The notes beneath the pieces are model-generated. The model was not told the DNA's origin and did not search any database. It worked only from the letters and a program-made list of their open reading frames with translations. A program made the position numbers and the translations under genes. From [Mycoplasma] gypis (lineage in GTDB: Bacteria > Bacillota_I > Bacilli_A > Mycoplasmatales > Metamycoplasmataceae), in assembly GCF_016924775.1 (NCBI RefSeq), contig NZ_JAFFTD010000003.1, positions 62,001 to 126,000 on the forward strand: 64,000 bases of DNA, given 5' to 3'. Shown piece after piece: positions 22,445-35,400 of this stretch (positions are counted from its first letter, which is position 1; each line of letters opens with the position of its first letter).

Positions 22445-23439
22445 TGAAAACAATTGTTTTTGATATTTTAAATAACGATAATGGTTCACTAGAAGCTTTA
22501 CATGCTTCAATTGAGTTTGCGAATAAAAATTCAGATTATCAACTTGTTTTATTCGGCGATAAACAAGTTGTTGAAGAAAATAAAATTACTTTGCCCAAGA
22601 ATATTGTCTTTAATCACTCACCAGTATTATTGCAAAAGACTGCCAGTTTAAGAGAAGTATTAAGAATTCCTTCTTCAATGCTAGACAGCATTAATTATTT
22701 AATTGAAAATAATGCTAATGCTTGTTTAAGCAGTGGAGATTCTGGTTCTTATTTAGCTATGGCGACATTGTTAGTTAAACGTTTAGAAGGCGTTTCACGA
22801 CCAGCGTTTATGCCAATGATACCCAAAACTACTGATGGTTACTGAGTTTTATTAGATGTGGGAGCTAATTTAGAAGTAAAAGAAGACTACTTAGTTCAAT
22901 GATCAAAAATTGGTTCTGAGTTTTATAAAACGATGTTTAACAAAAAACAAGCCAAAGTAGGACTTTTAAATATTGGTTCAGAAGATTATAAAGGACCACA
23001 AATTACTAAAAATGCACATATCATCATAAAAGAGCAAAACAACAATTTCGAGTATATTGGTTTTGTTGAACCTAAAGATGTTTTTAATAAGGATATTGAC
23101 GTTGTTGTTGTTGATGGCTATGCTGGAAACATTATGTTAAAAACTATGGAAACATCTTTTATAACATTCGGAAAATTAATAAAACAGTCAATAATGAAAT
23201 CGACAATTTCTAAAATTGGTGGATTGCTTATTAAAAAACCAATGTCGAAAATCAAGGAAAAATTTGATTATCGAAATGTTGGTTCAGCATATGTAATTGG
23301 ATTGGACAAGATTGTTATTAAAGCGCACGGAGCTAGTGATAAAAAAGCTTTCTTAGGTGCTTTAAATCAAATTAAAATGGGTATTGAAGCTGATGTTATC
23401 AATAAAATGCAAAGAGCTCTAGGGACTGAAAATGACTAA
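22444..23439 (+). CDS. plsX: Phosphate acyltransferase PlsX
   Basis: Interconverts acyl-phosphate and acyl-ACP, supplying acyl-phosphate to PlsY in phosphatidic acid synthesis. The 331-residue frame runs through UGA-Trp codons (for example 22843, 22900). Seen: the N-terminal FDILNNDNGSLEALHA replaces the usual DxMGGD block and is divergent, then CLSSGDSGSYLAMATLLVKR, RPAFMPMIPK, LLDVGANLE, and VVVDGYAGNIMLKTMET (the classical DGFxGN motif). Its 3' end overlaps rnc by 8 bases. The missing MGGD at the start is a divergence worth noting, but the family is clear. Confidence 0.92.
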
Positions 23440-24124
23440 TTTAAAAGATTTTAACGTTGCTAATTTAGAAAAATTACTAAACAAATTTAATCTTGACTTA
23501 AAGGAAGTTAAAGATATTAAAACATTTGTTAATTCATTAACACATTCAACATATGCTAATGAAAATAAAGGACAAGTATCATACGAGTATTTAGAATTTT
23601 TGGGCGATGCAATTTTACAATTCAAAGTGACTGAGTATATGTTTAAAAAATATTCAAGATTATCTGAAGGTAAAGCGACAACATTGCGTTCGCAAGCAGT
23701 AAGAACTGAAAATTTGGCAAAGATATCACAAGATTTAGCTTTGTTTAGCCTTTTGAGAGTTTCAAAGGGGGCAACAACTTTAAGCGAATCTGCCAAAGTG
23801 CAAGCTGATTTATTTGAATCTTTTATTGCTGCGATTTATTTAGAATTTGGTTTAGAATCTGTTGAACAGATTTTAAAAACAACAGTTTATCCCAAAGTTG
23901 ATGAAAATGTATCAACTGAAAATAAAGATTCTAAGTCGTTATTTCAAGAGTACATGCAGTCAGCAGAGAGAACAATTCATTATGAAACTGTAATGCAAGA
24001 AAACGGTGGATTCAGCGCAAAAGTTTACTGCAATAACAAAGTTTTTGGTAAAGGTATTGGTAAAAATAAAAAAGAAGCTGAAGAAGATGCAGCCAAAAAT
24101 GCATTAGAAAATTTAGGAGTGTAG
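23432..24124 (+). CDS. rnc: Ribonuclease III
   Basis: Double-strand-specific endonuclease for rRNA and mRNA processing. It has 230 residues: an N-terminal nuclease domain with the signature [14 protein letters not shown] (catalytic Glu and Asp) and the second acidic pair in [15 protein letters not shown]-terminal double-stranded RNA-binding domain (about 155-230) shows SLFQEYMQ and [20 protein letters not shown]. It overlaps plsX by 8 bases and is 2 bases from smc, keeping the Firmicute plsX-rnc-smc order. Confidence 0.96.
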   Translation: MTNLKDFNVANLEKLLNKFNLDLKEVKDIKTFVNSLTHSTYANENKGQVSYEYLEFLGDAILQFKVTEYMFKKYSRLSEGKATTLRSQAVRTENLAKISQDLALFSLLRVSKGATTLSESAKVQADLFESFIAAIYLEFGLESVEQILKTTVYPKVDENVSTENKDSKSLFQEYMQSAERTIHYETVMQENGGFSAKVYCNNKVFGKGIGKNKKEAEEDAAKNALENLGV

Positions 24125-24126
24125 CT

Positions 24127-27069
24127 ATGAAATTAATTGAAGTTCAAGCACATGGATTTAAATCATTTGCCGACAAGGTTTCATTAAAATTTGATGGTGG
24201 TATTGTTGCTATCGTTGGACCAAACGGTTCAGGAAAAAGTAATATTAACGATGCGATTCGTTGAGTGCTTGGTGAAAGCTCATCAAAAGCTTTACGGGGA
24301 GATAATATGGAAGATGTTATCTTTGCTGGTTCTGAAAGCCAAGACGAAATGGATAAAGCAGAAGTTATTTTAACTTTTGATAATACTGATAGAGCGGTAT
24401 CTATTCCTTATGATGTTTTTACAATTAGTCGTGTTCTACATCGTGGAAAAGGTTCTAATGAATATTACATCAATGGTGAATTAGCAAGAATGCGTGATAT
24501 TAAAGAAATTGCAATGCAAAGTGGAATTTCTAAATCTTCACTCGCGATTATTTCACAAGGAACAATTTCAGATGTTGCTGAAGCAACCCCTGAAAGACGT
24601 CGTGAATTCTTTGAAGAAGCAGCTGGAACAAGCATGTATAAATCAAGAAAAGCAGAGGCTGTTAAAAAACTTCAAAAAGCTGAAGAATCACTTGCTGGAA
24701 TTTCAACAGTTGTTGCTGAGGTTGAAAAACAATTGGGTCCATTACAACGTCAAGCAGCAAAAGCAAAAACTTACTTAGAAAAAACAGCACAACTAAAAGA
24801 AGTAGAAGTGTCTTTATTAGTTCACGAACTAACAGAAGCTAAAGAAAAAATTTCTAAGATGCAATTAAATGTTGGAAGCAGTGAAGAAAACCTTATAAAA
24901 CTAGATTCAGATATTAAAGAATTGAGTGAAAAACAAAAAATCTTTACTGACCAAAGAATTGCCTTGGAAACAGAAATTTTAAAATTAAAAAATGAAGTTG
25001 AAAAAATAAATGAAGAAATTACTGATTTAAAAGTTCGTGAAGCTCAAACCAAACAACAACAACAATGAATTTTAGAAGGTAAAATTCAAGTTTCACACGA
25101 ACAAAAAATTTCAACAATTAAACAAAGATTAGATGAATTAAACAATCAAATCTCAGGATTTAAACAATTAGAAATTTCATTTGAAAAACAAGCTGATGAA
25201 GAAAGTCAAATGACTGCTAATTTAAATTCAGAAATTTATAATCTTTCAGTGCAAAGAAATCAAACAAAAGATGAACTTTCAAAAGTGAGTGCCCGTCTTG
25301 AAAGTTTTAAAGATATGCGTGATAACAAAATTCACATGCAAAAAGCTACAAAGATTATTGTTGAAAATTCGCATTTATTTAAAGGATATAAAGGAACAGT
25401 TGCGCAACTGCTTCAAGTACCTTCTGAATACTCATTAGCAACTGAAATTGTTCTTGCTAACACATTACAAAATATTGTTGTTAGTGAGCCACAAGTTGCG
25501 GTTAATGCAATTGAATTTTTAAAGAAAAACAAAGGTGGTAGAACAAGTTTTATTCCCTTGTCATCTATTCAAGAACGTTATATTCGTGAAGATCATATTC
25601 GTGTCGCTAAAACACATCCTGGATTTATTGGAATTTTAGGGGATTTAATCACAACTAAAAAAGAATTTGATGTGTTAAGAAAATTTTTACTAGGACACAT
25701 TATTCTTGCTAATAACATTGATCAAGCTAACCAATTATCGCAACTTCTTGAAAAAAGATACATGATTGTAACCCTTGAAGGGGATATTATAAGAAGTGGT
25801 GGAGTTATTACAGGGGGACAAGCACCTCAGTCAAATAATACTTTTGGACTTGATGAAAAAATTCGTGATCTTGAATCAATTATCCCAGTGCTTCAAGAAA
25901 AAATAACTAATTTTGATAATCAGCTACAAAACTTAATGTATAAAAAAGACAATCACTCGTCAACAGCGCGTGAATTAATGGTTGAAATTTCTAAGTTAAG
26001 AGATAAAAGAACTCAATCAAATCAAGAATTTGATGAACTTAAAATTCAATATGAATCATTAACAAACGAAAAAATTAAACTTGAAGAAAATGTTGATTTT
26101 ATTAACTCTATTGAGTCATTATCAGCACAAAGAAGTCAAAAACAAGCAATAATCAATACAAAACAAGATACACTGAGAGAAATTAATCACAATCTAAGCA
26201 GTGTCATGGAACATAAGAGTTCGTTAGATCGAGATTATAAATATTACTCACAACAATTCAATAGTTATTCAGTTGAAAAAACAAAAAATGAATCAATTAT
26301 TGAACAGGCTACAAAACGTTTAAGCGAACAATATTCATTGTTGTATGAAACAGCCAAAGAAGAATTTTATAATCCTGAAATTGACTACAGCACTTCAAAG
26401 AAAGTTGTTCAAGAATTGCAACAAGAAATTCGTGAATTAGGTAATGTTAATGTTCAAGCTATTGAAGATTTAAAAGAAATTCAAGAACGTTATGACACAG
26501 TAAAAGCGACAGAAACAGAATTAAGCGAAGCAAAAGCAACAATTGAAAAAGCCATTGATGAAATGGATAAAATCATTATTTCAAGAATCAAAAATACAGT
26601 TAATTTAGTAAACGCTGAATTTAAATATGTATTTAACAAAATGTTTGGTGGTGGAATGGCAGAAATTCGTTATACCGACCCCGAAAACCTTCTTGAATCT
26701 GGGTTAGATATTATTGCACAGCCACCCGGAAAATCAATTAAAAATTTAAAATTATTTTCAGGTGGAGAAAAAGCTTTAATTGCTATTTCTTTATTGTTTT
26801 CAATATTAAAGGCAAAACCACTTCCCCTATGTATATTAGATGAGGTTGAAGCGGCGCTAGATGAAGCAAACGTCATCAGATTTGCTGAATTCTTACATAA
26901 ACTAAAACAAGATACTCAATTCATTGTTATTACACACCGTCAAGGAACAATGGAAAGAGTTGATACACTTTACGGGGCAACAATGCAAAACCGTGGAGTT
27001 ACAACATTCTTTGCTGTTGAATTAGCAAAAGCAAAAGAATTAATTGATGAAAACCAAGGAGAAAAATAA
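24127..27069 (+). CDS. smc: Chromosome segregation ATPase SMC
   Basis: Bacterial condensin core that organises chromosomes together with ScpA and ScpB. The 980 residues have an N-terminal head with Walker [10 protein letters not shown] (about 32-40) followed by [19 protein letters not shown]. Long coiled coils (about 170-360 and 560-800) enclose a hinge near 400-540 containing the Gly-rich GGRTSF and GVITGG segments. The C-terminal head carries signature [12 protein letters not shown] and Walker [19 protein letters not shown]-Trp codons at 24262 and 25066. Somewhat shorter than the usual 1150-1190 residues, through shorter coiled-coil arms. Confidence 0.96.
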
Positions 27070-28976
27070 TGGATAAAAATAAATTAAAACAAGATTTTTA
27101 TGATGAAGTAAACAGGGAATGATTAGCAACAGCTACTATTCCAGCAGATAGAACTTCTAATGGTTCTTTTTATGAAATACATGATAAAATCGAAGAACTA
27201 TCAAAACAGTTATTCAATGAATGAGCAACAGATGATTCTAAGATTCCTAATGATGAAAAAATTCAACAATTCATTAAGTTTTATCGTATGTCAATGGACT
27301 GAAACAAAAGAAATGAGTTGGGAGTAGAACCTATTTACAAATTAATTAATGAAATTGAACAAGTAAATTCATTTGGTTCATTATTCGCTGATTATAAAAA
27401 ATATAATTTATTAGGTTTATATACACCAATTGAATATGGTGTTGATAGAGACTTTGAGGACTCAACTAAACAAGTTCTTTTTGTGTCTCACCCTGAATTG
27501 TTATTAAACATTAAAACTCTTTATGACGATAAAGAAAGAAAACAAAAACTTTATGACGTTTTCCGTTCAATGTCAGTAAAATTATTGACAAAAATCGGAA
27601 AAACTGAAGAACAAGCAAACAAATTAGTAGATTTAGCATTAGATTGAGATCAAAAATTATTACCACTAACAATGTCACCTGAATACTCAGCTGAATATAC
27701 AAATCTATATAACCCTACTGATGTTGAAAAGTTAAATTCATATTCAAAACAAGTGAATTTCCAAGACTTAGCACACCAATTAGTTGAAAAACCAGTGAAA
27801 AATTTAGTTGTAACTTATCCTGAATTCTTTGAAAAAATTGATACATTAATAAGTGATGAAAACTTTGCTTCTTATAAAGCAATGATGCTGATTTTAGCTT
27901 TAAGAAAATATTCAAGATATTTAGATGATGAAACAAGAAAAATTGGTGGAGAACTAGGTAGAGCAATTAGTGGAATTAAAGAACCTGAATCACCAGAAAG
28001 ATTTGCATTACTAACTTCATTAAGTCCTTTCCAAATGATTTTCGGTTTATATTACGCAAAAACATATTTTGGGCCAAAAGCAAAAGCTGATGTTGAACGT
28101 TTAGTTAAAAATATGATTGAAATTTACAAACAAAGACTAAACAAAAACGATTGACTTTCAAGAGCAACAATTGACATGGCTATTAAAAAACTAGATTATA
28201 TGACTGTTTCAGTTGGGTATCCAGACGAAATTGAATCATATTATGACTCAATGATTACTAAAACTTATGAAGAAGGTTCAAACGTTTTAGAAAATATTTT
28301 AGAATTTGACAAATTAAGAATTGAATATTCACTTTCAAAATTTGGTGAACCAGTTAATAACAAATTATGATCAATGTCTCCAAGTGAAGTAAATGCTTAC
28401 TTTTCTCCTGTTGAAAATAAAATTGTCTTTCCTGCTGCAATTTTACAAAAACCATTTTACTCATTAGACCAATCAAGTTCTAAAAACTATGGTGGAATCG
28501 GAGCAGTTATCGCTCACGAAATATCACACGGTTTTGATAATAATGGTGCAAAATTCGATGAAAAAGGAAACATGAAAAATTGATGAACAGAAGAAGATTT
28601 CAAAAACTTTGAATTAAAAGCACAAAAAATGATTGAACAATTTGATGGAGTAATGACTGAAGTTGGTCCATGTAACGGTAAACTAGTTGTTAGTGAAAAT
28701 ATTGCTGATAATGGAGGAGTTGCTTGTGCTTATGAAGCAGCTAAATTAGAAAAAGATTTCAATGCAAAAGATTTCATGATTAATTTTGCAACAATTTGAA
28801 AATCTATTTACTTACCAGAAACATCAAAAAACCTTCTATTGCACGATGTTCACGCACCAACAAAATTGAGAGCAAATATTCAAATTGCAAACATGGATGA
28901 TTTTTATACAGAGTTTGATGTTACAGAAAACGATGCAATGTATATAGCACCTGAAAAAAGAGTAAAAATCTGATAA
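27069..28976 (+). CDS. pepO: M13 family metallopeptidase (PepO, neprilysin-like)
   Basis: Zinc endopeptidase cleaving oligopeptides. The 635-residue frame needs UGA as Trp many times and ends TGA-TAA at 28971-28976. It starts with [14 protein letters not shown], the typical M13 opening. The zinc motif HEISH is near 483-487 within [18 protein letters not shown], and the third ligand is Glu in ENIADNGG near 544. There is no signal peptide or membrane segment, so it probably works in the cytoplasm on imported peptides. It starts in the smc stop (TAATG) and ends the operon. Confidence 0.95.
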
Positions 28977-28982
28977 CTTATT

Positions 28983-29013
28983 AAAAAAAACGCAAAAAGA
29001 ATGCGCTTTTTTT
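28983..29013 (+). terminator. Terminator after pepO
   Basis: A-run, CGCA, 7-base loop, TGCG, a bulged C and seven Ts, starting about 7 bases after the pepO stop. The short GC stem with long A/T arms fits an intrinsic terminator. Confidence 0.75.
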
Positions 29014-29062
29014 AATTTAAGTAGAATAAAAAATATATTTTGGTCTTTTTTCATTAATAAAA

Positions 29063-29095
29063 TTGAAAAAACTCGAATAATGTTATTATTATAAC
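29063..29095 (+). promoter_or_regulatory. Likely promoter of the giant surface protein operon
   Basis: TTGAAA at 29063-29068 is followed by TATTAT (29084-29089) and TATAAC (29090-29095). Spacing is 15 or 21 bases, neither ideal. It lies between the pepO terminator and the small membrane protein gene, leaving a leader of about 35-45 bases with a good GGAGG site. Confidence 0.4.
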
Positions 29096-29135
29096 AATAC
29101 TTTCTATATATGGAAAAACAAAAATTGGAGGTCCT

Positions 29136-29432
29136 ATGGACAATGTTGAAAAAAATAACAAACTAGAAGTTGAACAAACTGAAGTTACTGATACAAATGA
29201 AACAAACTTAATTGAAACACAAAAATCCGGAGAGGAATTGAAATCAATAAAAAGAAAAAAAATTTGAATGGGAATAATAATTTTTATTGCCATTGTTTTA
29301 TTAGTATTCTTAGCTATTGAAATAGCATATATAGCTGATTTCATTAGATATAAAGGAACCGATTCTAATGGACTTCTTTTAACAAAAGCTCAAAGAGTTC
29401 ACGGTTTATTCGGAATTTTTAAAGAAAACTAA
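29136..29432 (+). CDS. Small single-pass membrane protein
   Basis: A 98-residue protein of unknown function. An acidic N-terminal part of about 40 residues is followed by a basic stretch KSIKRKKIW and one hydrophobic helix (GIIIFIAIVLLVFLAIEIAY, about 48-67). A short C-terminal tail (about 30 residues) follows. The positive-inside rule puts the acidic N-terminus in the cytoplasm. GGAGG lies 5 bases before ATG 29136, one of the strongest ribosome sites here. It is 12 bases from the giant protein gene and is probably its operon partner. UGA-Trp at residue 47 supports real coding. Confidence 0.8.
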
Positions 29433-29444
29433 TTAAGGAGATTT

Positions 29445-32400
29445 ATGAAATCAAACACCAAAAAAGTTTTAACAACCGTTTCTTTAACAGCTGGTTTTAG
29501 TGCTATTGCTGGTCTAGCTGTTGCATTGTCACTAGTTCATGAACAAAAAGAAGTTGTTTACAACTTTGTAAAATCAAACAATATTTATGAAGTTTTAAAA
29601 GCTCAAAGTGATAGATTACAAACAAAAGCTCAAAGTGAATCGCTAACACCACAGCAAAAAGCTAATTATGATAATATGATTAATTATGCAAACCAATTAT
29701 TAAAAAATAAAAACGCATCAATCAAATCAATGGTTGCTTTAAAAAATGATATGCAATTTACAGAAGCACTTGATAATGTATTAAACCACAATAAAGATGA
29801 TGACGAAATCAATAACTCATTTAATGAATTGAAGACTTTCATTAAAGACACAGACTTTAAAAATAAATTAGATACTGTTTTCGAAGATTACAAAACCAGT
29901 CAACAAGAAGATGCAAAAGAAGTTTTTACAAAACAAGTAAATGATTTAAGAAATCAACAAAAAGATTCAATCAATGAATTAGAATCTGGAATTTTTACAA
30001 TACTTGAAAACGATATTCGTTTTGCAAGTTTATTAAAATCAAAAGATTTAGAAAATAGAGTATTAAACACAAATCAGAAATTAAGAAATACCTTAAATTC
30101 TGAAACACTGTCAAATGATACAATGCAAGAATTAGCATTAATTTTTGAAAACACTTTTAATTCATCTTCTCAAGTTCAAAACAAAAACTATGCACAAATT
30201 TCATCATTAATGGTTCAATACCAAAACAAATTAAATAATGTTATTGACTTAATTGAATCTTCAGCGATTGACGATGATAATAAAAAAGAATTAACAAACC
30301 AAGTTAATGAACTAAAACAAAACATCTTTAATTTTAAGGCTTTAGAAACACTTTCATCAATAGGAATAGAAGAATCTCTTGATGAATATGTTAATAACTT
30401 ATATTCAGAAATTGAAAATAACTTTTTAAATAAAGAACAACTCAAAAATAAATATAAAGAACAAATTTTAAAAATTCAAAACTTACAAGAAAACTCAAAT
30501 CCTGAAATTATTAAATTCACCAGTAAATTACTTGAAAAATATAATATTAATGAGGATGACACAAAAGAGGACTTGCTATCAAAAGTAAGTGGAATTCAAA
30601 AGGATAGTATTGATTTATTTCTTTTAAAATCATTAGTTAAAAAGACTAATGACATTTTTTCACTAAATAATTCACTAAAAACTTTTGACAATGATAGACA
30701 AAACACTTTAAATAATTCTTTACTAGAAGCTCAAAATAGCAACGATATTGAAGATGCATTGCAAAAATACTCAGCATTATATTTAAATGTTGAGTCTAAT
30801 TCAAATCTTGTTAATAATTTAAAGAGCGCTTTAAAAGAATTAAAACAACAAGTTGAATATTCAATTGATAATCATGAATTTAACGGACTAAATAATCAAA
30901 TTAAAAAAGATTTGGAATCTTTAAAATCTGACATTGATTTAGCATTGGCAACAGCCATGCCAGTCGAAGGTGTTATTTCTAAATTTAAAGAATTAAGCGA
31001 AAAAGAAAGATTAATAAATAAACAAGAACTATCTAATTTAATTAACAATTCAGATAACTTTTTAAGCAAAACTGTTTTAGATGAAACAAGAAACAATTTT
31101 ACAAAATTAATTGAAAATTCCAAACCTCTAGTAGATGCTTTTTCTGGCGCAACAAGAGAACAGCTACAATTTAAAATCAAAGAATTTAAGCAACAAGAAG
31201 AAAAAATTGTTATTGAAAATTCAAATAACGCAAATGAAAATTTAGCAAGTCAAGTTATTAAAACTGTCAAAAATGTTTTCGGGGAACAAAGAAACGAAAC
31301 CAAAGAATCATTAATAAAAAACTTAGAAGAATTAGAAACTAAAGCACGATTAGTAAAAGAAGATTCAAGTTTATCTTTTGCTGAAAAACAAGAACAATTA
31401 AATGAAATTAATACAACTATTAATGCTATTAAAGATAGAGTTGAAGACTATCATGATTTAGATACTTTAATTCCTGAAGCAAATGATTTGGTTGCGGGTT
31501 TAGATGAAGATACTAAACAAGCACTTTCAAGAGAAGTTAAACTAATTAATGCTTTAGTAGAGCAAGCAAATATTGATTTTAAAAATCCAAATACTTCTGA
31601 TCCTCAAGGAACAAAAGAAAAATTACAAAAGGCAATCAATGATTTAAAAGAAGCAAAAATTCAATACAATCTAAATAGAGTATATAAACCAGCTGTTGAT
31701 AAAACAAATGATAGTTTTGGACCATATCGTGTTAATAATGCTGATACACCATTAGAACAAAAAATTTTATCTCAATTAAAGGAATTGCGTGATGAATATC
31801 TAAATTCAGAAACAACTGATCAAAGACGCAAAAAAATTGAAGAAAAAATTCAAAAAATAAGTGAAAGCGCTGAATCAGCAGCTTTATTAGAAGATCAAGC
31901 TAACAAACTAGCGTCAGTTATTGAAAAAGCAGAATTGATAAAAAATAATAAACCAACTAAAGAAATTGAAAATTCACGTGAAAATTTACAAAAAGCAAAA
32001 GATTTAATTGCAAAAGCAAATGAAGATGGTATTACAAGCCCTGAAGACTATAATAAATTGACTGAAACATTAAAGCAAAGCAAAAAAGATTTAGATATCG
32101 CAATTAGTCTTTCTAAATTGCACACTGAAGCTGATGAGCTTTCTAAGAGTCTTTACAAAGGTGAAGATTCTAATATTTCTCCATATAAAAATGTTAATGA
32201 TGCAATTCAAAATCTTTTAAATCAAAGAACTCAAATCGTAAACACACCAAAACAAAATTTAACACAAGAACAAGTGGATTCTTTAACTGAAAAAATTGAA
32301 AAACAACAAAAACTAGCCAAAAAATTAAATGAAGCATTACTTAAATTGAAAACAATTGATCCTGCTGAAAATTCAATCGCATACAACAGTTTAAAAACAG

Positions 32401-35400
32401 TTATTGAAAATTCTATAATTAATGAAGCTGACGCAACCTCTGACATCCAAAGTAAAATCTCTAAATTAAATCTTGCTATCGAACGTTCACAAGTAATAAT
32501 TGACTCAGAAAAATCAGTGGATGAATTATCAAAAGTTTATACAGATGAAGATCGTAAAAAAGCTATTTTTGCGGATAACATTGCAGCAACCGATGAAAAA
32601 TTAGAACAATTTAAAGAAATTCTTAAAAATCCAGAATCTTCGCTTTCAGCACTTAAAGTAATGAAAACTAAAGCTGAACAAGAAACAAGAAAACAAAAAG
32701 AAGCAAAAGAAGAAATTCAAACACAATTTGATAAAACTAAATCATCTATTGAAGAAAAATATCAAAATCTTGTTAATGATGCAAAATCAGACAACATTGT
32801 TGATGAAAACAACGAAGCGGCTCTCCCAAAACTGAAAGATTTATGAGAAAAATACAATGAAATAAAATCTAATAATGCAACAACCCAGCAACAGTTAGAC
32901 GAAATTTTACAAAAAATGGATTTAGCTGCCAAAAAAGACACTTTTAACTTTAAAAAAGCAAAACTAGAAAAAGAAATTTCAAAATTAGCTGACAGACAAG
33001 ATCCTTTAGCAGACGAAATAAAACAAAAAATGTCTGATGCTGTTATTGCACTTTCTAAATCAGTTGAAAATGAAAGTGACTCTTCTTCTAAAGGTGTTCA
33101 AAATGTTGCTGATAAAGTTAAAAAACTTGCGGATTTAAATAGTTTATTAACAAAACAAAATGAAGCCTTAGATAGAATCAATGAGTTAAAGGCTAAACCA
33201 GCTAATGATGCTCTTGTAAGTCCGGAAGCTTTAGAAAAAGCTATTAAAGACAATTATCCATCTGACAGTGACACAGCAAAAGAACTTGAAACAAAAATTC
33301 AAAATTTAGGTTCAAAAATAATTGACTCATTTAGCCTAGAAGATTCAAAAAATCGTGAAAAAGAAAGAATTTCACAGTCAAAAGAAATATTTGATAATTC
33401 TGTTTCAGATTCTTTAGACCCTGAATTTAAATCAACTATTGATTCTTTATTTAACAATCTTTCAGAAGAAAATAAAGCAGCATCTTCAGTAACTGAAGTT
33501 AAAGAGATTGATAAAAAATTAGATGAATTAAATAAAAAATACGAAGAGAGTCGCCAACTTGCAAAAACTGTAAAAGATGCAAGTACAGCAGTAAGTAATT
33601 TACCTACAGATTCAGAACAACTATCACCTGCTGAAGCAAGAATAAAAGAATTGATTAATACACAAATTACTGAATCTCAACAAATGTATGGTGATTTAAC
33701 TATTCAAGATTCTGAAATTTCAGATAAAAAAGATACACTTAACTTACTGATTGAACAATTAAGAAGAGCATCAAATATCAAAGGTTCAAAAGATATGTTG
33801 CTTGAAAAATTAGATTTACTAACTTATCCTGCTGGTACAGGAAATTTTGGTGAACCTTCGGATAGAAAAGAAGGTTTCAAAAAATATATTACACAGTTAT
33901 ATAATCAATCACAAGATCCTAACATTAAAATAGAAGAAACAACAAGAATTACCATTGAATTTGACAAAATTGATAAATTACTTGATGCTCAAAAAACAAA
34001 AATAGCTGAACAAACAACAATGTTGAATACACAAGGATACAGTTCTCATTCGTGAAATTATGAAATTGATGCTAAAAACTTTGCTGATGCTATTTTAAAA
34101 TCAATTCCTAAATTTGAAGTTACAAACGATAAGCTAAAAGAGTCTAATTTAAAAGCTCTTAAAGAAACATTAGAAACATCCACATCACAGATTAACGAAG
34201 TATTTGTTAACAGAAAAGAAGTGATGGACTTTATTAATGGTGAAACAACAGGTTTAGTTGATAAAGTAACTGAATCTTTAAAAGATACTGCAACATCACA
34301 AACAGACGAAAAATACCAACTTTTAAAAACAAAATTAGAAACATTCTTTAACAAACAATCACAAGAAGTTAATGATTTGAATTTTGCAGATTTAAGACAA
34401 CAAAACCACACAATTTCTGAATACGAAAATATTTTAGAAATTATTAGCAATCACAGAAAAGATGCAAACACTATTTTTTCAAATTTAAATATTTATAAAA
34501 ATATTGCCGATTCAGTAAAACATGCAAAAGATGAAATTGCTAAAATAGAATCTGAAAGTGACTTAAATTCAAATAGAGTGATGCAAAAGGAAATTGCTCG
34601 TTTAAATGAACAAGAAACAGGTTTAATTGATAAATCTGAAAAAATGTATGCTAATTTAAATGATTCAAGAGTAGTTTTAAATCAACAAGTTACAAAGATT
34701 GAAACACAAGTTGCAAAACTATATTTAGTAAAGGCTTATTACTTAAAAGCAAAAGAAATTGAATCTAATAATGTATTGGAAGCGGCAGAAAAAAGACCAT
34801 TAAATGATATTCTTGTTACTGCATTTCAAGAAATTCAAAGAAATTCATCTCTTAATAGTGCGGATGGCTTTAATGCATTAAGAGTTAAGTATATTGATGG
34901 TTCTGGAAGTTTTTCAGTATCAAGAGCAATGGAAAACTCATTGAAGTTACACAATATAATTGAAGAAGCTAGAACATGACAAGCATCTGATTCATCGCGT
35001 GAAAATGCAAAAATGAAGGAATACTACAAAAAATTAAATCAATATATCGACAAAGCTATAGTGGACAACTCAACAATTCCTTCACAATATCAAAGAGATA
35101 ACCAATTACAAACTAAAGATATTGCAATTCAATCAATAAATTCAAACAAAGAAGAAATTATCAGTAAAATTAGTGATTCATTTACAGGAATTATCGCTCT
35201 AATTAAGAAAGAAAAAACTGTAGAGTTAAATGAACAATATACAAGAGCTAATTCATTATTAAATTTCATTAAAACTCAATTTAATCTTGTTTCTGGAACT
35301 AATAATGTTAGCCCATTAATGCCTAATTTTGAATCGGATGCTGTAACCCCGTTAAACAACATTAATATAAGTAGCGGGCAAGTTCTAGATGATTACAATT

